Counted from the first letter of the stretch, positions 1 to 5,486 are shown. The stretch: 9,297 nucleotides of DNA from CANNDT01 sp945876205 (GCA_947503365.1 CANNDT010000138.1:1-9297); one strand, 5' to 3'. Notes: generated by a model not told the origin, from the letters alone. Numbers and translations are program-made.

Positions 1-1060
1 GCTCGCGGATGTCCTCGAATGAGATAGGGACGAGCCGTCCGTCCTGGATGCTGACCATCGCCTGGCTCCCGCCACTCAGCAAGAAGCGGATGGCGCCGTG
101 GCCGAGGTCGCGGCAGTACGCGGCATCGAGCGGAATCGGCGCGGCGCACCGCAGTTCGTAGCCGATGTTCTTGTTCGTGATCGTCACGCGAATGCCGCGC
201 TGGCTCAATTGGCCCTGCACCTCGGCCTTCACCTTGCGCGCAAGGTCGACTTCGGCAAAGCGAATGTGGCCGTGTTCATCGCGCTCCACATCCTGCAGAT
301 CGGCCAGCTCCTGTGGATCGAGCTTCTCTATCAGGCCTTCTGCCAGGACCACGACGCCGAAAGGCCGGCCCATCGCGCGGCGCTTGATGATCGCGCCCTC
401 CACGATGTCGCAGATCTCGGAGAACGCGAGCCTGTCTCGCTGGAACTCCTCGCCGATGAGCGTGACCGTGGCGGCAGCCGCTTTGCCGATCCCGAGCGCC
501 AGATGGCCGGCTTTTCGTCCCATCGCGACGACGACATACCACCGCTTGGTCGCGCGGGCGTCTTCCATGATGTTGCGCACGAGCTCGACGCCGACGTGGC
601 GTGCCGTCTGAAATCCGAACGTCGGGATGTGACGCGGGAGCGGTAGATCGTTGTCGATGGTCTTCGGGACGTGGACCGTGCGGATTCGATTGTCGCTCGC
701 CGACGCCACGGCACTTGCGGAGAGAGCCGTATCGTCGCCGCCAATCGTCATGAGATGCGTCACGTTGAAAGAGCCGAGCGTCTCGATCACTGCGCGCATG
801 GCCTTCGCCGAGGCGGCCGGATTATCGCGCGCTATCCCGAGTATCGAGCCGCCCTGCAGGTGGATGCGCGAGACATCGCCGATGGCGAGCGGCTGAAGCC
901 CGGACCTGTCTCCACGCATCAGCCACTTGAACCCATCCCGCACGCCGAGGACGGTGAAGCCTTCGTTGATGGCCGCGATGGTGGCTGCTGAAATGACCGT
1001 GTTGATGCCTGGGGCAGGGCCTCCGCCGACGAGGATCGCCAATGTTCCTGCTGATGGCAC
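1..1060 (-). CDS. 6-phosphofructokinase, PPi-dependent type (3' end outside window)
   Basis: Phosphorylates fructose 6-phosphate in glycolysis. The 353 visible codons cover most of a PFK domain: a GGGPAPGIN nucleotide/phosphate loop (residues 12-20), GGDD (107-110), PKTIDND with the catalytic Asp (132-138), MGRKAGH (180-186), an EG pair near 241, and a C-terminal NIGYELR segment near 298. ATP-dependent enzymes normally have GGDG and PGTIDND. Asp in the first motif and Lys in the second are the known signature of pyrophosphate-dependent PFKs, so PPi is the likely phosphoryl donor; this is inferred from motifs only. The GTG at 1060 was chosen because a GGGAGGAG Shine-Dalgarno lies 8 nt upstream. 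An in-frame ATG at 1078 has no such site. The gene diverges from the reductase across 111 bp and is probably housekeeping, unrelated to the cluster. The stop codon lies beyond base 1. Confidence 0.93.
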   Translation of the reverse strand, partial: MPSAGTLAILVGGGPAPGINTVISAATIAAINEGFTVLGVRDGFKWLMRGDRSGLQPLAIGDVSRIHLQGGSILGIARDNPAASAKAMRAVIETLGSFNVTHLMTIGGDDTALSASAVASASDNRIRTVHVPKTIDNDLPLPRHIPTFGFQTARHVGVELVRNIMEDARATKRWYVVVAMGRKAGHLALGIGKAAAATVTLIGEEFQRDRLAFSEICDIVEGAIIKRRAMGRPFGVVVLAEGLIEKLDPQELADLQDVERDEHGHIRFAEVDLARKVKAEVQGQLSQRGIRVTITNKNIGYELRCAAPIPLDAAYCRDLGHGAIRFLLSGGSQAMVSIQDGRLVPISFEDIRE

Positions 1061-1068
1061 GATGGAAT

Positions 1069-1076
1069 CTCCTCCC
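1069..1076 (-). promoter_or_regulatory. Shine-Dalgarno deciding the phosphofructokinase start
   Basis: The minus strand reads GGGAGGAG here, 8 nt before the GTG at 1060. It overlaps the alternative in-frame ATG (1076-1078), so ribosomes positioned by this site would initiate at the GTG. Confidence 0.7.
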
Positions 1077-1132
1077 ATGTGGAAGCCGATCGTCTCACGA
1101 AACGCTCACGAGAGAATGGTAGCCGTGTGACC

Positions 1133-1162
1133 TTGGCATTCGGCGGGGGCTGTGGCTATAGT
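1133..1162 (+). promoter_or_regulatory. Sigma70-like promoter for the reductase operon, probably leaderless
   Basis: TTGGCA at 1133-1138 (5/6 to the -35 consensus) is separated by 18 nt from TATAGT at 1157-1162 (5/6 to the -10 consensus). A start about 7 nt downstream falls at roughly 1169, only a few bases before the ATG at 1172. There is no clear Shine-Dalgarno before that ATG, so the transcript is probably leaderless or nearly so. No equally good promoter was found on the minus strand for the phosphofructokinase in the 1061-1171 gap. Confidence 0.5.
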
Positions 1163-1171
1163 GCCAGTCGT

Positions 1172-2152
1172 ATGTCTTCCCAGGCGGCGCCAGCTCTCAT
1201 CCCGCACAACGACTCGGCCGTGGACTCCGCATGGCGCATGGTCCGGGCGGCCGCCGCGCTGGCCGACGGGCTCGAGCGAGGGGGCGAGCGCCTGCTGTTC
1301 GGCGAGGACGAGACGGGGGGCCTGCGACAGGTGCCCGCCGACAGCCCCGGCGCCGTATTAGCCTGGTGTCCTGGCACCGGATGGAAATCCCGGCTGCCAC
1401 CGCACGATACCCGGTCCGAGCTGTTGAATCTGTACCTGCCGATCTGCAGCGCGACGTCGGTGCGCCCACTCACGGTCGGCCATCTCGGCCAGAGCCTCGA
1501 CGGATTCATCGCGACGCCGTCGGGCGACTCGCAGTTCGTCACGGGCGGCGACAACATCGTGCACGTGCACCGTATGCGCGCGCTCTGCGATGCCATCGTC
1601 GTCGGCGCCGGCACCGTGGCCGCCGACGATCCGCAGCTCACGACCCGACACGTGTCCGGCCCAAGCCCACTCCGCGTCGTGATCGATTCAGGACGACGGC
1701 TCCTGCCGACCTTCCGCGTCTTCACCGATCGGGCGGTCCCGACGTTGTACGTCTGCGGGCGTTCACGCGTGTTGCCGGGCGAGAAACAGATCGAGGGCGC
1801 CGTCATCGCCGGCATTGACGAGGGCGCACCTGGTGAAGAAGCGGCGCAGGTGCTGCAATTGCTGCGCGCCCGTCGCTGCGCACGGGTATTCGTCGAGGGC
1901 GGCGGCGTCACGGTGTCGACATTCTTCGAGGCCAATCTCCTCGATCGACTGCAGATTACGGTCGCCCCGGTGTTCATCGGCGACGGCCGCCCCGCGATCC
2001 GGCTGCCGCCGCAGGACCGCCTGCGCGACTGTCGCCGGCCAGGCTACCGCGTGTTTCGCATGGGTGGAGACGTGCTGTTCGATTGCGAGCTGAACGTCCT
2101 GGCCGATCCCTTCGAAGGACCGGTGGGCGGGAGCGTCAATCGAATCATCTAG
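1172..2152 (+). CDS. RibD C-terminal-type (DHFR-like) reductase, stand-alone
   Basis: A 326-residue protein of the family that reduces the ribosylamino-pyrimidine of riboflavin synthesis to its ribityl form with NADPH. Residues about 96-310 match the RibD_C fold: LGQSLDGFIA (104-113), RALCDAIVVGAGT (136-148), DDPQLTTR (152-159), the nucleotide-loop region VFVEGGGVTVSTFF (239-252) and APVFIGDG (265-272). The first ~95 residues are an Ala/Arg-rich extension I do not recognise; they lack the zinc deaminase motifs of full RibD. It is therefore a reductase without deaminase, and its substrate could be a riboflavin-like pyrimidine or a different pterin/pyrimidine. The start at 1172 fits the promoter just upstream; an ORF start at 1079 would lie upstream of that promoter. 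The hydrolase gene follows after 4 nt, so the two are probably co-transcribed. Family call is sure, substrate is not. Confidence 0.88.
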   Translation: MSSQAAPALIPHNDSAVDSAWRMVRAAAALADGLERGGERLLFGEDETGGLRQVPADSPGAVLAWCPGTGWKSRLPPHDTRSELLNLYLPICSATSVRPLTVGHLGQSLDGFIATPSGDSQFVTGGDNIVHVHRMRALCDAIVVGAGTVAADDPQLTTRHVSGPSPLRVVIDSGRRLLPTFRVFTDRAVPTLYVCGRSRVLPGEKQIEGAVIAGIDEGAPGEEAAQVLQLLRARRCARVFVEGGGVTVSTFFEANLLDRLQITVAPVFIGDGRPAIRLPPQDRLRDCRRPGYRVFRMGGDVLFDCELNVLADPFEGPVGGSVNRII

Positions 2153-2156
2153 TGCA

Positions 2157-3047
2157 ATGCACAGACTCGCTGTCGCGGTCGCCATCGTCATCTCGGTCGT
2201 CAGCTTGTCCCTGGTTCGCCGGACCGCGTCCCAGTCCGACACGGCCCGGACATTTCGCGTTGTCACGTTCAACATCCATAAGGGCGCTGACCTGAGCGGC
2301 CACTACGACCTCGATCGGACCACCGACGCGATCGCGCGCCTCGACGCCGACCTTGTAGGCGTGCAGGAGGCGATGCGAAATCACCCGGGATTCAACTGCG
2401 ACGATCAACCCGCGTTGATCGCCGAGGGACTGCGGCGGCGTACCGGGTACCCGTGGACGCACCTGTACGAGAGGGCCTGGATCACCGAACGCAGGGAGTG
2501 TCAGGAGGGGGGCCGGGGACGCGGCGTCGAAACGGAGGGCGTCGCGGTCTTCGCTCGCGAGCGTCTCGTGGGCTCGAGCGCCATACGTCTGTCCGAGGGA
2601 CGGGTGGCGCTGGCGGTGCGCGTCGCGTCGATGCCGGACGTGTCGATCATCGTGACGCACCTGTCAGCGAACCTTCAGAACCAGGCCGATCGCGTGCGCG
2701 AAATCGCCAAGCTCCTGCCGTGGGCCGCGCGGCAGGGCCCCGGGCTCCTGATCGGCGACCTCAATGCCAGGCCGGACGCGAGCGAGCTACAAGCGGTGAC
2801 GCGTGTCTATCGGGACGCGTGGGCGGACGCCGCCGCGCGTGGACGCGCCGGTGGCGTGGCGTCGGGGTCGACGCGGCCGCGCGGCCGCGCGTCGCGCATC
2901 GACTACGCCTTCTATGCGCCGGAGGTCGACCTGACGCTCGAATCGGTCGACGTCGTTGACACCTCGAGACTGCCCGCGCTCGGCGCGGTGTCGGATCATC
3001 ATCCCGTGGTGGCGACGTTTCGCCGCACGCCTCGGCATTCCCGCTAG
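2157..3047 (+). CDS. Exported endonuclease/exonuclease/phosphatase (EEP) family hydrolase
   Basis: A 296-residue metal-dependent phosphoesterase of the DNase I/sphingomyelinase fold. The N-terminus is a likely signal peptide or anchor: Met-His-Arg, a hydrophobic stretch (4-20), then Arg-Arg and a TASQ-type region near 23-26. The catalytic motifs are complete and ordered: TFNIHKG (37-43, metal-site Asn39), VGVQEA (68-72, Glu71), VTHLSANL (166-173, His168), IGDLNARPD (199-207, Asp201 and Asn203), RIDYAFY (247-253) and SDHHP (279-283). It should be active outside the cytoplasmic membrane on a phosphodiester such as a phospholipid headgroup or nucleic acid; the substrate cannot be told from sequence. 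The start lies 4 nt after the reductase stop, so it is the second gene of that operon. It converges on the methyltransferase gene and the two stop codons share the palindrome CTAG (3044-3047), leaving no room for a terminator between them. Confidence 0.88.
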   Translation: MHRLAVAVAIVISVVSLSLVRRTASQSDTARTFRVVTFNIHKGADLSGHYDLDRTTDAIARLDADLVGVQEAMRNHPGFNCDDQPALIAEGLRRRTGYPWTHLYERAWITERRECQEGGRGRGVETEGVAVFARERLVGSSAIRLSEGRVALAVRVASMPDVSIIVTHLSANLQNQADRVREIAKLLPWAARQGPGLLIGDLNARPDASELQAVTRVYRDAWADAAARGRAGGVASGSTRPRGRASRIDYAFYAPEVDLTLESVDVVDTSRLPALGAVSDHHPVVATFRRTPRHSR

Positions 3048-3895
3048 CGCACCAGCTCCTCGTTCCGCGGCGGCCATGCCGCGAGATCGTCGTGGCCGAC
3101 GACGATCCGCGAGCGACCGGCATCGACGTGCGCCAGCCGACGCTCGCGCCAGTGCGCGATCGTCGAGAGATGTTCAGGCGCCATCTCGGTCGCCGCCTGC
3201 GCCCAGCCGTCGATCAGCATTCGCTGCAGGTCGGCCACCTCCGGGCCGAGCGTCCAGTCGCTGGGCTCACACTGAACCTGGTATCCGATCTCGGCAAACT
3301 GCTGCGCGGCGCACGAGACGGCGTCAGGTCCAAGCGCCGGACCACCAAGTCCCTTGTCCGTTTTCTGATGCCGGTTCATGAGACGACGTACCAGGTCATC
3401 CTCGGGTTCGGCAGGCACGCACGATGACCGACCGTTGTAGGTAATGGTGAAGAGCGCCGCGGCGCCAGTGGCGCGACAGTGCGCCGCGAGTGTCCGCAGC
3501 CACTCGGCCGACACCAGGTCGAGCAGCGCTGAGGCGGTCACGAGATGGCGTCCGGCAAAGATCTGCCGATCGTCCAGGGTGCCGAGATCCATCTGCCGTG
3601 TCTCGATCTCACACTCGAAAGACGACATCCGGTCTCGGAGCTCCGCAAGAAGGCCGGCGCTCCGGTCGACGGCCAACCAGCGCTGACCGCCTGGCAGGCG
3701 ATCCATCAGGTAGCGGATGTTCGAGCCCGTGCCGGTGGCCAGGTCGAGCGCGCAGACGGCCTCGCCGGCGGGCAACGCATCCGCAATCCTGCGCGTCAGC
3801 GGCTCAGACCGTGCCGCGACGTCGGCCGGTTCGCGCAGGCCAAGCCAATGCGAAAGCGATTCATCCCTGAGTGACAACGGAGTCGATTTCTCCAT
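3044..3895 (-). CDS. Class I SAM-dependent methyltransferase
   Basis: A 283-residue methyltransferase. SAM motif I is DLATGTGSN (51-59); motif II ends in LAVDRSAG (74-81, Asp77 probably contacts the ribose of SAM); an ASALLDLVSAEWL segment (121-133) occupies the motif IV/V position. A conserved-looking HQKTDKGLGGPALGP stretch (176-190) is probably substrate-binding. It is cytoplasmic, with no signal peptide. The start at 3895 was chosen because homology to copy B shows the ancestral start at this ATG; the ORF extends further upstream only as an out-of-frame shadow of the glycosyltransferase tail. Residues 2-10 come from a 27-bp tandem duplication. No Shine-Dalgarno precedes the ATG, so translation was probably coupled to the glycosyltransferase. 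In this window the intact glycosyltransferase is separated from it by a 1.2-kb insertion. The substrate is unknown; context suggests a small pterin- or sugar-containing metabolite. Confidence 0.88.
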   Translation of the reverse strand: MEKSTPLSLRDESLSHWLGLREPADVAARSEPLTRRIADALPAGEAVCALDLATGTGSNIRYLMDRLPGGQRWLAVDRSAGLLAELRDRMSSFECEIETRQMDLGTLDDRQIFAGRHLVTASALLDLVSAEWLRTLAAHCRATGAAALFTITYNGRSSCVPAEPEDDLVRRLMNRHQKTDKGLGGPALGPDAVSCAAQQFAEIGYQVQCEPSDWTLGPEVADLQRMLIDGWAQAATEMAPEHLSTIAHWRERRLAHVDAGRSRIVVGHDDLAAWPPRNEELVR

Positions 3896-3912
3896 GAGTG
3901 ACGAGGGAGTCG
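3859..3912 (-). repeat. 27-bp tandem duplication at the glycosyltransferase/methyltransferase junction
   Basis: Units 3859-3885 and 3886-3912 are each 27 nt and match at 22 of 27 positions. Copy B (5305-5331) has only one unit. The length is nine codons, so both overlapping frames stay open: the tail of the glycosyltransferase gains nine residues and the methyltransferase gains residues 2-10 between its Met and DESLSHW. Confidence 0.75.
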
Positions 3913-4067
3913 AGCGCGTCCGCGATGCGGCCGGACGTCTGCTCCCAGGTGGGCAGCCGGTCTCGCATACGGCGCGCGCCTTCGGCAAGACGCGCGCGAA
4001 GGGCCGCGTCGCCGAGCACACGTGAGAGAGCCTCGACGAACGCCGGCGTGTCTCCCACTGGCACTAA
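3861..4067 (-). pseudogene. Truncated second copy of the glycosyltransferase C-terminus (copy A)
   Basis: Encodes about 60 residues corresponding to residues 293-351 of the complete glycosyltransferase at 5307-6362, from LVPVGDTPA to the end, with six substitutions (for example ALIDAL to AFVEAL). It then has nine extra residues caused by the 27-bp duplication and stops at 3861, 35 nt inside the methyltransferase gene. The DNA is about 89% identical to copy B over roughly 172 bp by hand alignment. Homology stops at 4067, next to the R' box of attC-like site 1. The reading frame remains open upstream to about 4109, but that part is hairpin sequence. It has no catalytic residues and cannot be a functional transferase. 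It may still matter as the translated leader that delivers ribosomes to the methyltransferase start. Confidence 0.85.
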
Positions 4068-4138
4068 AGTCAACGGCCAGCGTTCACCAGCGGCCGCCCA
4101 GGATCGCACTGGGTCGCCTGGTGCAACGCGTGTTCGGC
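4068..4138 (-). other. attC-like recombination site 1
   Basis: Read on the minus strand, the outer boxes are GCCGAAC (4132-4138) and GTTGACT (4068-4074), giving the AAC/GTT pair required of R'' and R'. Inside is an imperfect hairpin: 4080-4084 pairs with 4125-4129, 4085-4090 with 4118-4123, 4091-4092 with 4115-4116, and 4097-4101 with 4109-4113 around a 7-nt loop. Single unpaired bases remain on the plus strand, C4117 and C4124. Two single bulges on one strand are the hallmark of attC bottom strands. Core sequence TCACCAGCGGCCG is shared with site 2. The R' box is imperfect against GTTRRRY, and no covariance model was run. Confidence 0.62.
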
Positions 4139-4155
4139 AGCGGGTCGCTCGGTGA

Positions 4156-4332
4156 TCAGGATGCTTTCCGTGTCGCCTTCGCCTTGCGCGGAGGAAGTCG
4201 CACAGCTTTCCTGCCGCTCTCGGCCTGCCGGGCCTTTGCAGCTTCAGCGATCTTACGGATGTCGTGGCCCGACACCCTTGATAGGGCCTCGCGGATTGCG
4301 TGAATCCCTTCGATGATCGGATCTTGTTCCAT
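4156..4332 (-). CDS. Small partner (putative antitoxin) of the VapC-like protein
   Basis: A 58-residue basic-tailed protein starting at the ATG at 4332, only 5 nt after the PIN gene stop, so it is translationally linked to it. It opens with MEQDPIIEGIHAIRE (1-15), followed by a segment with HDIRKIAEAAKARQAESGRK (23-42) and a Lys/Arg-rich end containing LPPRK (45-49). Small genes with an IxEIxxIR start and an sGR(K/R)xVxxPPR-like tail are regular neighbours of this PIN subfamily in my recollection and are presumed antitoxins; direct proof is lacking. It has no obvious AbrB, RHH or Phd DNA-binding motif. Upstream ORF extension to 4401 is a shadow of the PIN C-terminus and is left out. It is the last gene of the cassette, 17 nt before attC-like site 1. 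Confidence 0.65.
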   Translation of the reverse strand: MEQDPIIEGIHAIREALSRVSGHDIRKIAEAAKARQAESGRKAVRLPPRKAKATRKAS

Positions 4333-4337
4333 CGCGG

Positions 4338-4808
4338 CTAGTCCTTCGGTAACTCCAGAGGCGTGCAGATGGTCGGCGGCTCGAAGCCGGCCTCCCGGCA
4401 CAGCTCTTCAATCTTGGCACGCAACGCAGCGTTGGCGATGTGACGGCAATTCCAGGTCAGCAAGTAGTCCATGCCGTGAACCGTCGCCATCGCGACATGG
4501 AGCGCATCGACGCGGGCCTGCGCCGGCAGGCCGCCGCCGGCAATCAGCCTCTCGGCCAACAAAATCGCCTCCTCCGTGACTTCGAGGGCCGCCGTGTCCG
4601 CGAGTGCCGCAAGACGATTCCCCGCTGCATCCTGGTCACCGGCCGCGGCTTCGTCGAGAACGAACTGTGAGGCAAACAGTTCAAAGTTCCCCCGGCTGGC
4701 CCACCAATCGCGGGTCACTTGCTGGTGCGCCGCCAGGACAAGGTCGCGACTCTGCCACGCGGTCAGGTAGCTCACTATTGATGTTTCGATGTATGCCTTG
4801 GGCTTCAT
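4338..4808 (-). CDS. PIN-domain VapC-family ribonuclease toxin
   Basis: A 156-residue PIN protein, presumably a metal-dependent RNase that blocks translation when free of its partner. Acidic residues sit at expected places: YIETS (6-10) with Glu8 in place of the usual first Asp, LDEAAAGD (51-58) with Asp52/Glu53, and DALHVAMA (101-108) with Asp101. The C-terminal motif LLTWNCRHIANA (116-127) is characteristic of this subfamily. The ATG at 4808 was taken as start; a GTG at 4823 would add five residues, and neither has a convincing Shine-Dalgarno. The toxin gene precedes its partner, the reverse of classical vapBC order. The pair lies between two attC-like sites in a stretch that looks less GC-rich than the flanking operon, which supports foreign origin. 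Its function would be stabilising the array or guarding against phage; this is inferred from family habits only. Confidence 0.85.
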   Translation of the reverse strand: MKPKAYIETSIVSYLTAWQSRDLVLAAHQQVTRDWWASRGNFELFASQFVLDEAAAGDQDAAGNRLAALADTAALEVTEEAILLAERLIAGGGLPAQARVDALHVAMATVHGMDYLLTWNCRHIANAALRAKIEELCREAGFEPPTICTPLELPKD

Positions 4809-4838
4809 ACGAGCTCGCGCCACCTAGAACAAGAGTCT

Positions 4839-4924
4839 ACCGAACGTTTGCGGCTCACCAGCGGCCGTCCACGGCTTCGAACACCGACGGCCGTCTGGTG
4901 CAGTCGCAGGTCAGGCCGTTCAGA
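4839..4924 (-). other. attC-like recombination site 2
   Basis: Minus-strand outer boxes are TCTGAAC (4918-4924) and GTTCGGT (4839-4845); 4842-4846 pairs with 4917-4921. The main stem is 13 bp: 4856-4868 pairs with 4887-4900 leaving only T4894 unpaired. It continues through 4849-4855 with 4902-4908, with C4901 unpaired. The two bulges flank CTGGTG exactly as in site 1. A TGA stop of the upstream ORF lies in the R'' box (4920-4922), a common placement in cassettes. No T-run follows the hairpin, so it is not a rho-independent terminator. Confidence 0.65.
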
Positions 4925-5138
4925 TGCCGTCCATTGTGTTGCCGGGAGCAGCAATTGTCGCCTTCCCCTGTCCGTCGAGCGTGATTCGCAGAATGTCCGA
5001 GGAAATCACGACGTTCTCCTTGCAGGTGCCAGTCACGAGCAGGGTGTCGCCGGGCTTCAGGTGTGTCACGCCTTCGGTGATCGTCCCGCCGGTGTCGCAG
5101 TTGTTGACCCGCGCGCAGAAAGGATACGCGCGGGCCAC
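4920..5138 (-). pseudogene. Fragment of a right-handed beta-helix (pectate-lyase-like) protein
   Basis: About 72 codons from a possible GTG at 5138 to a TGA inside attC-like site 2. Residues resemble the first coil of secreted parallel beta-helix proteins: NNCDTGGTI (12-20), LKPGDTLLVTGTCKENVVI (26-44) and RITLDGQGKATI (49-60), then an abrupt end after GNTMDGI. Family members are normally several hundred residues long and start with a signal peptide. Neither a signal peptide nor the remaining coils are present, so this is a remnant or a much reduced cassette ORF. The frame stays open upstream to 5297, but that part is Arg-rich and not protein-like. It would be the cargo of the cassette upstream of the VapC cassette. 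Confidence 0.55.
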
Positions 5139-5304
5139 GCGCGTTATCCATCCGACCGAACGCGCCGTGCGCGCAGGGGTTACCTGTTGAACCTGACGGA
5201 GTTGCAGCAGACATCGCCGGCGTCGAGCGGCCCAGATATCGCGCGAGCGATGCGGGCTACAACGAGACCGGCTGTCTGTGCGGTCATTCGTCGCCATCAG
5301 CTGG
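5139..5304 (-). other. Unassigned stretch between the beta-helix fragment and the glycosyltransferase
   Basis: No recognisable gene. A 35-codon minus-strand ORF (ATG at 5287, stop at 5180-5182) has a plausible composition, with AGLVVARIARAI near its start, but no ribosome site and no family I know. Two possible cassette boundary boxes are present on the minus strand: GTTCGGT (5155-5161), identical to the R' box of attC-like site 2, and GTTCAAC (5186-5192). Each matches the complement of the beta-helix cassette R'' box at 5 of 7 bases. I could not fold a third attC-like hairpin next to either. Confidence 0.3.
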
Positions 5305-5486
5305 ATTCATCCATGAGCCACCAGGGAGTCGAGCGCGCCCGCGATGCGGCCGGACGTCTGCTCCCAGGTTGGCAGCCGGTCTCGCATGCGGCGCGCGCCT
5401 TCGGCAAGACGCGCGCGCAGGCCGGCGTCACCCAGCACGCGTGAAAGAGCGTCGATGAGCGCCGGCGTATCTCCGACCGGCACCAG
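5305..5486 (-). repeat. Long direct repeat, copy B (3' end of the intact glycosyltransferase)
   Basis: Pairs with copy A at 3859-4067 (about 89% identity, with copy A longer by the 27-bp tandem unit). The copies share the glycosyltransferase codons from LVPVGD onward plus the first codons of the methyltransferase. In copy B the methyltransferase start survives only as Met-Asp-Glu-Ser-Ser-stop at 5314, and the match ends at 5305. The two copies flank the cassette array in the same orientation. Confidence 0.8.

Larger units (their letters stand above)
4074..4844 (-). mobile_element. Putative integron gene cassette carrying a VapC toxin module
   Basis: Bounded by the predicted G/TT cleavage points of attC-like sites 2 and 1, about 770 bp and coding on the minus strand with its attC at the 3' end, the normal cassette arrangement. 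The 5' end, combined with the preceding G, reads GTTCGGT; its complement ACCGAAC matches the cassette's own R'' box GCCGAAC at 6 of 7 bases. Such intramolecular complementarity is expected because both boxes come from one circular cassette. Toxin modules are common cassette cargo. No integrase gene or attI is visible, so the array would be an integrase-less cluster. Confidence 0.58.

Noticed and set aside
98..1130. Several plus-strand open frames opposite the phosphofructokinase
   Set aside because: They are antisense shadows of a strongly supported minus-strand gene and show no family motif.
1156..1977. A 273-codon minus-strand open frame opposite the reductase
   Set aside because: Ser/Arg/Pro-rich with no recognisable motif; the plus-strand RibD_C motifs account for the region.
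1172..2152. Calling the reductase ribD
   Set aside because: The deaminase domain is absent and no riboflavin genes are adjacent, so the symbol would overstate what is known.
4856..4900. Hairpin read as a rho-independent terminator
   Set aside because: No T-run follows on either strand, and its single-base bulges and outer boxes match the attC pattern, shared with the hairpin at 4080-4129.
4068..5304. Insertion sequence or transposon
   Set aside because: No transposase, no terminal inverted repeats at the edges and no short target duplication; the flanking repeats are long, diverged pieces of the glycosyltransferase gene.
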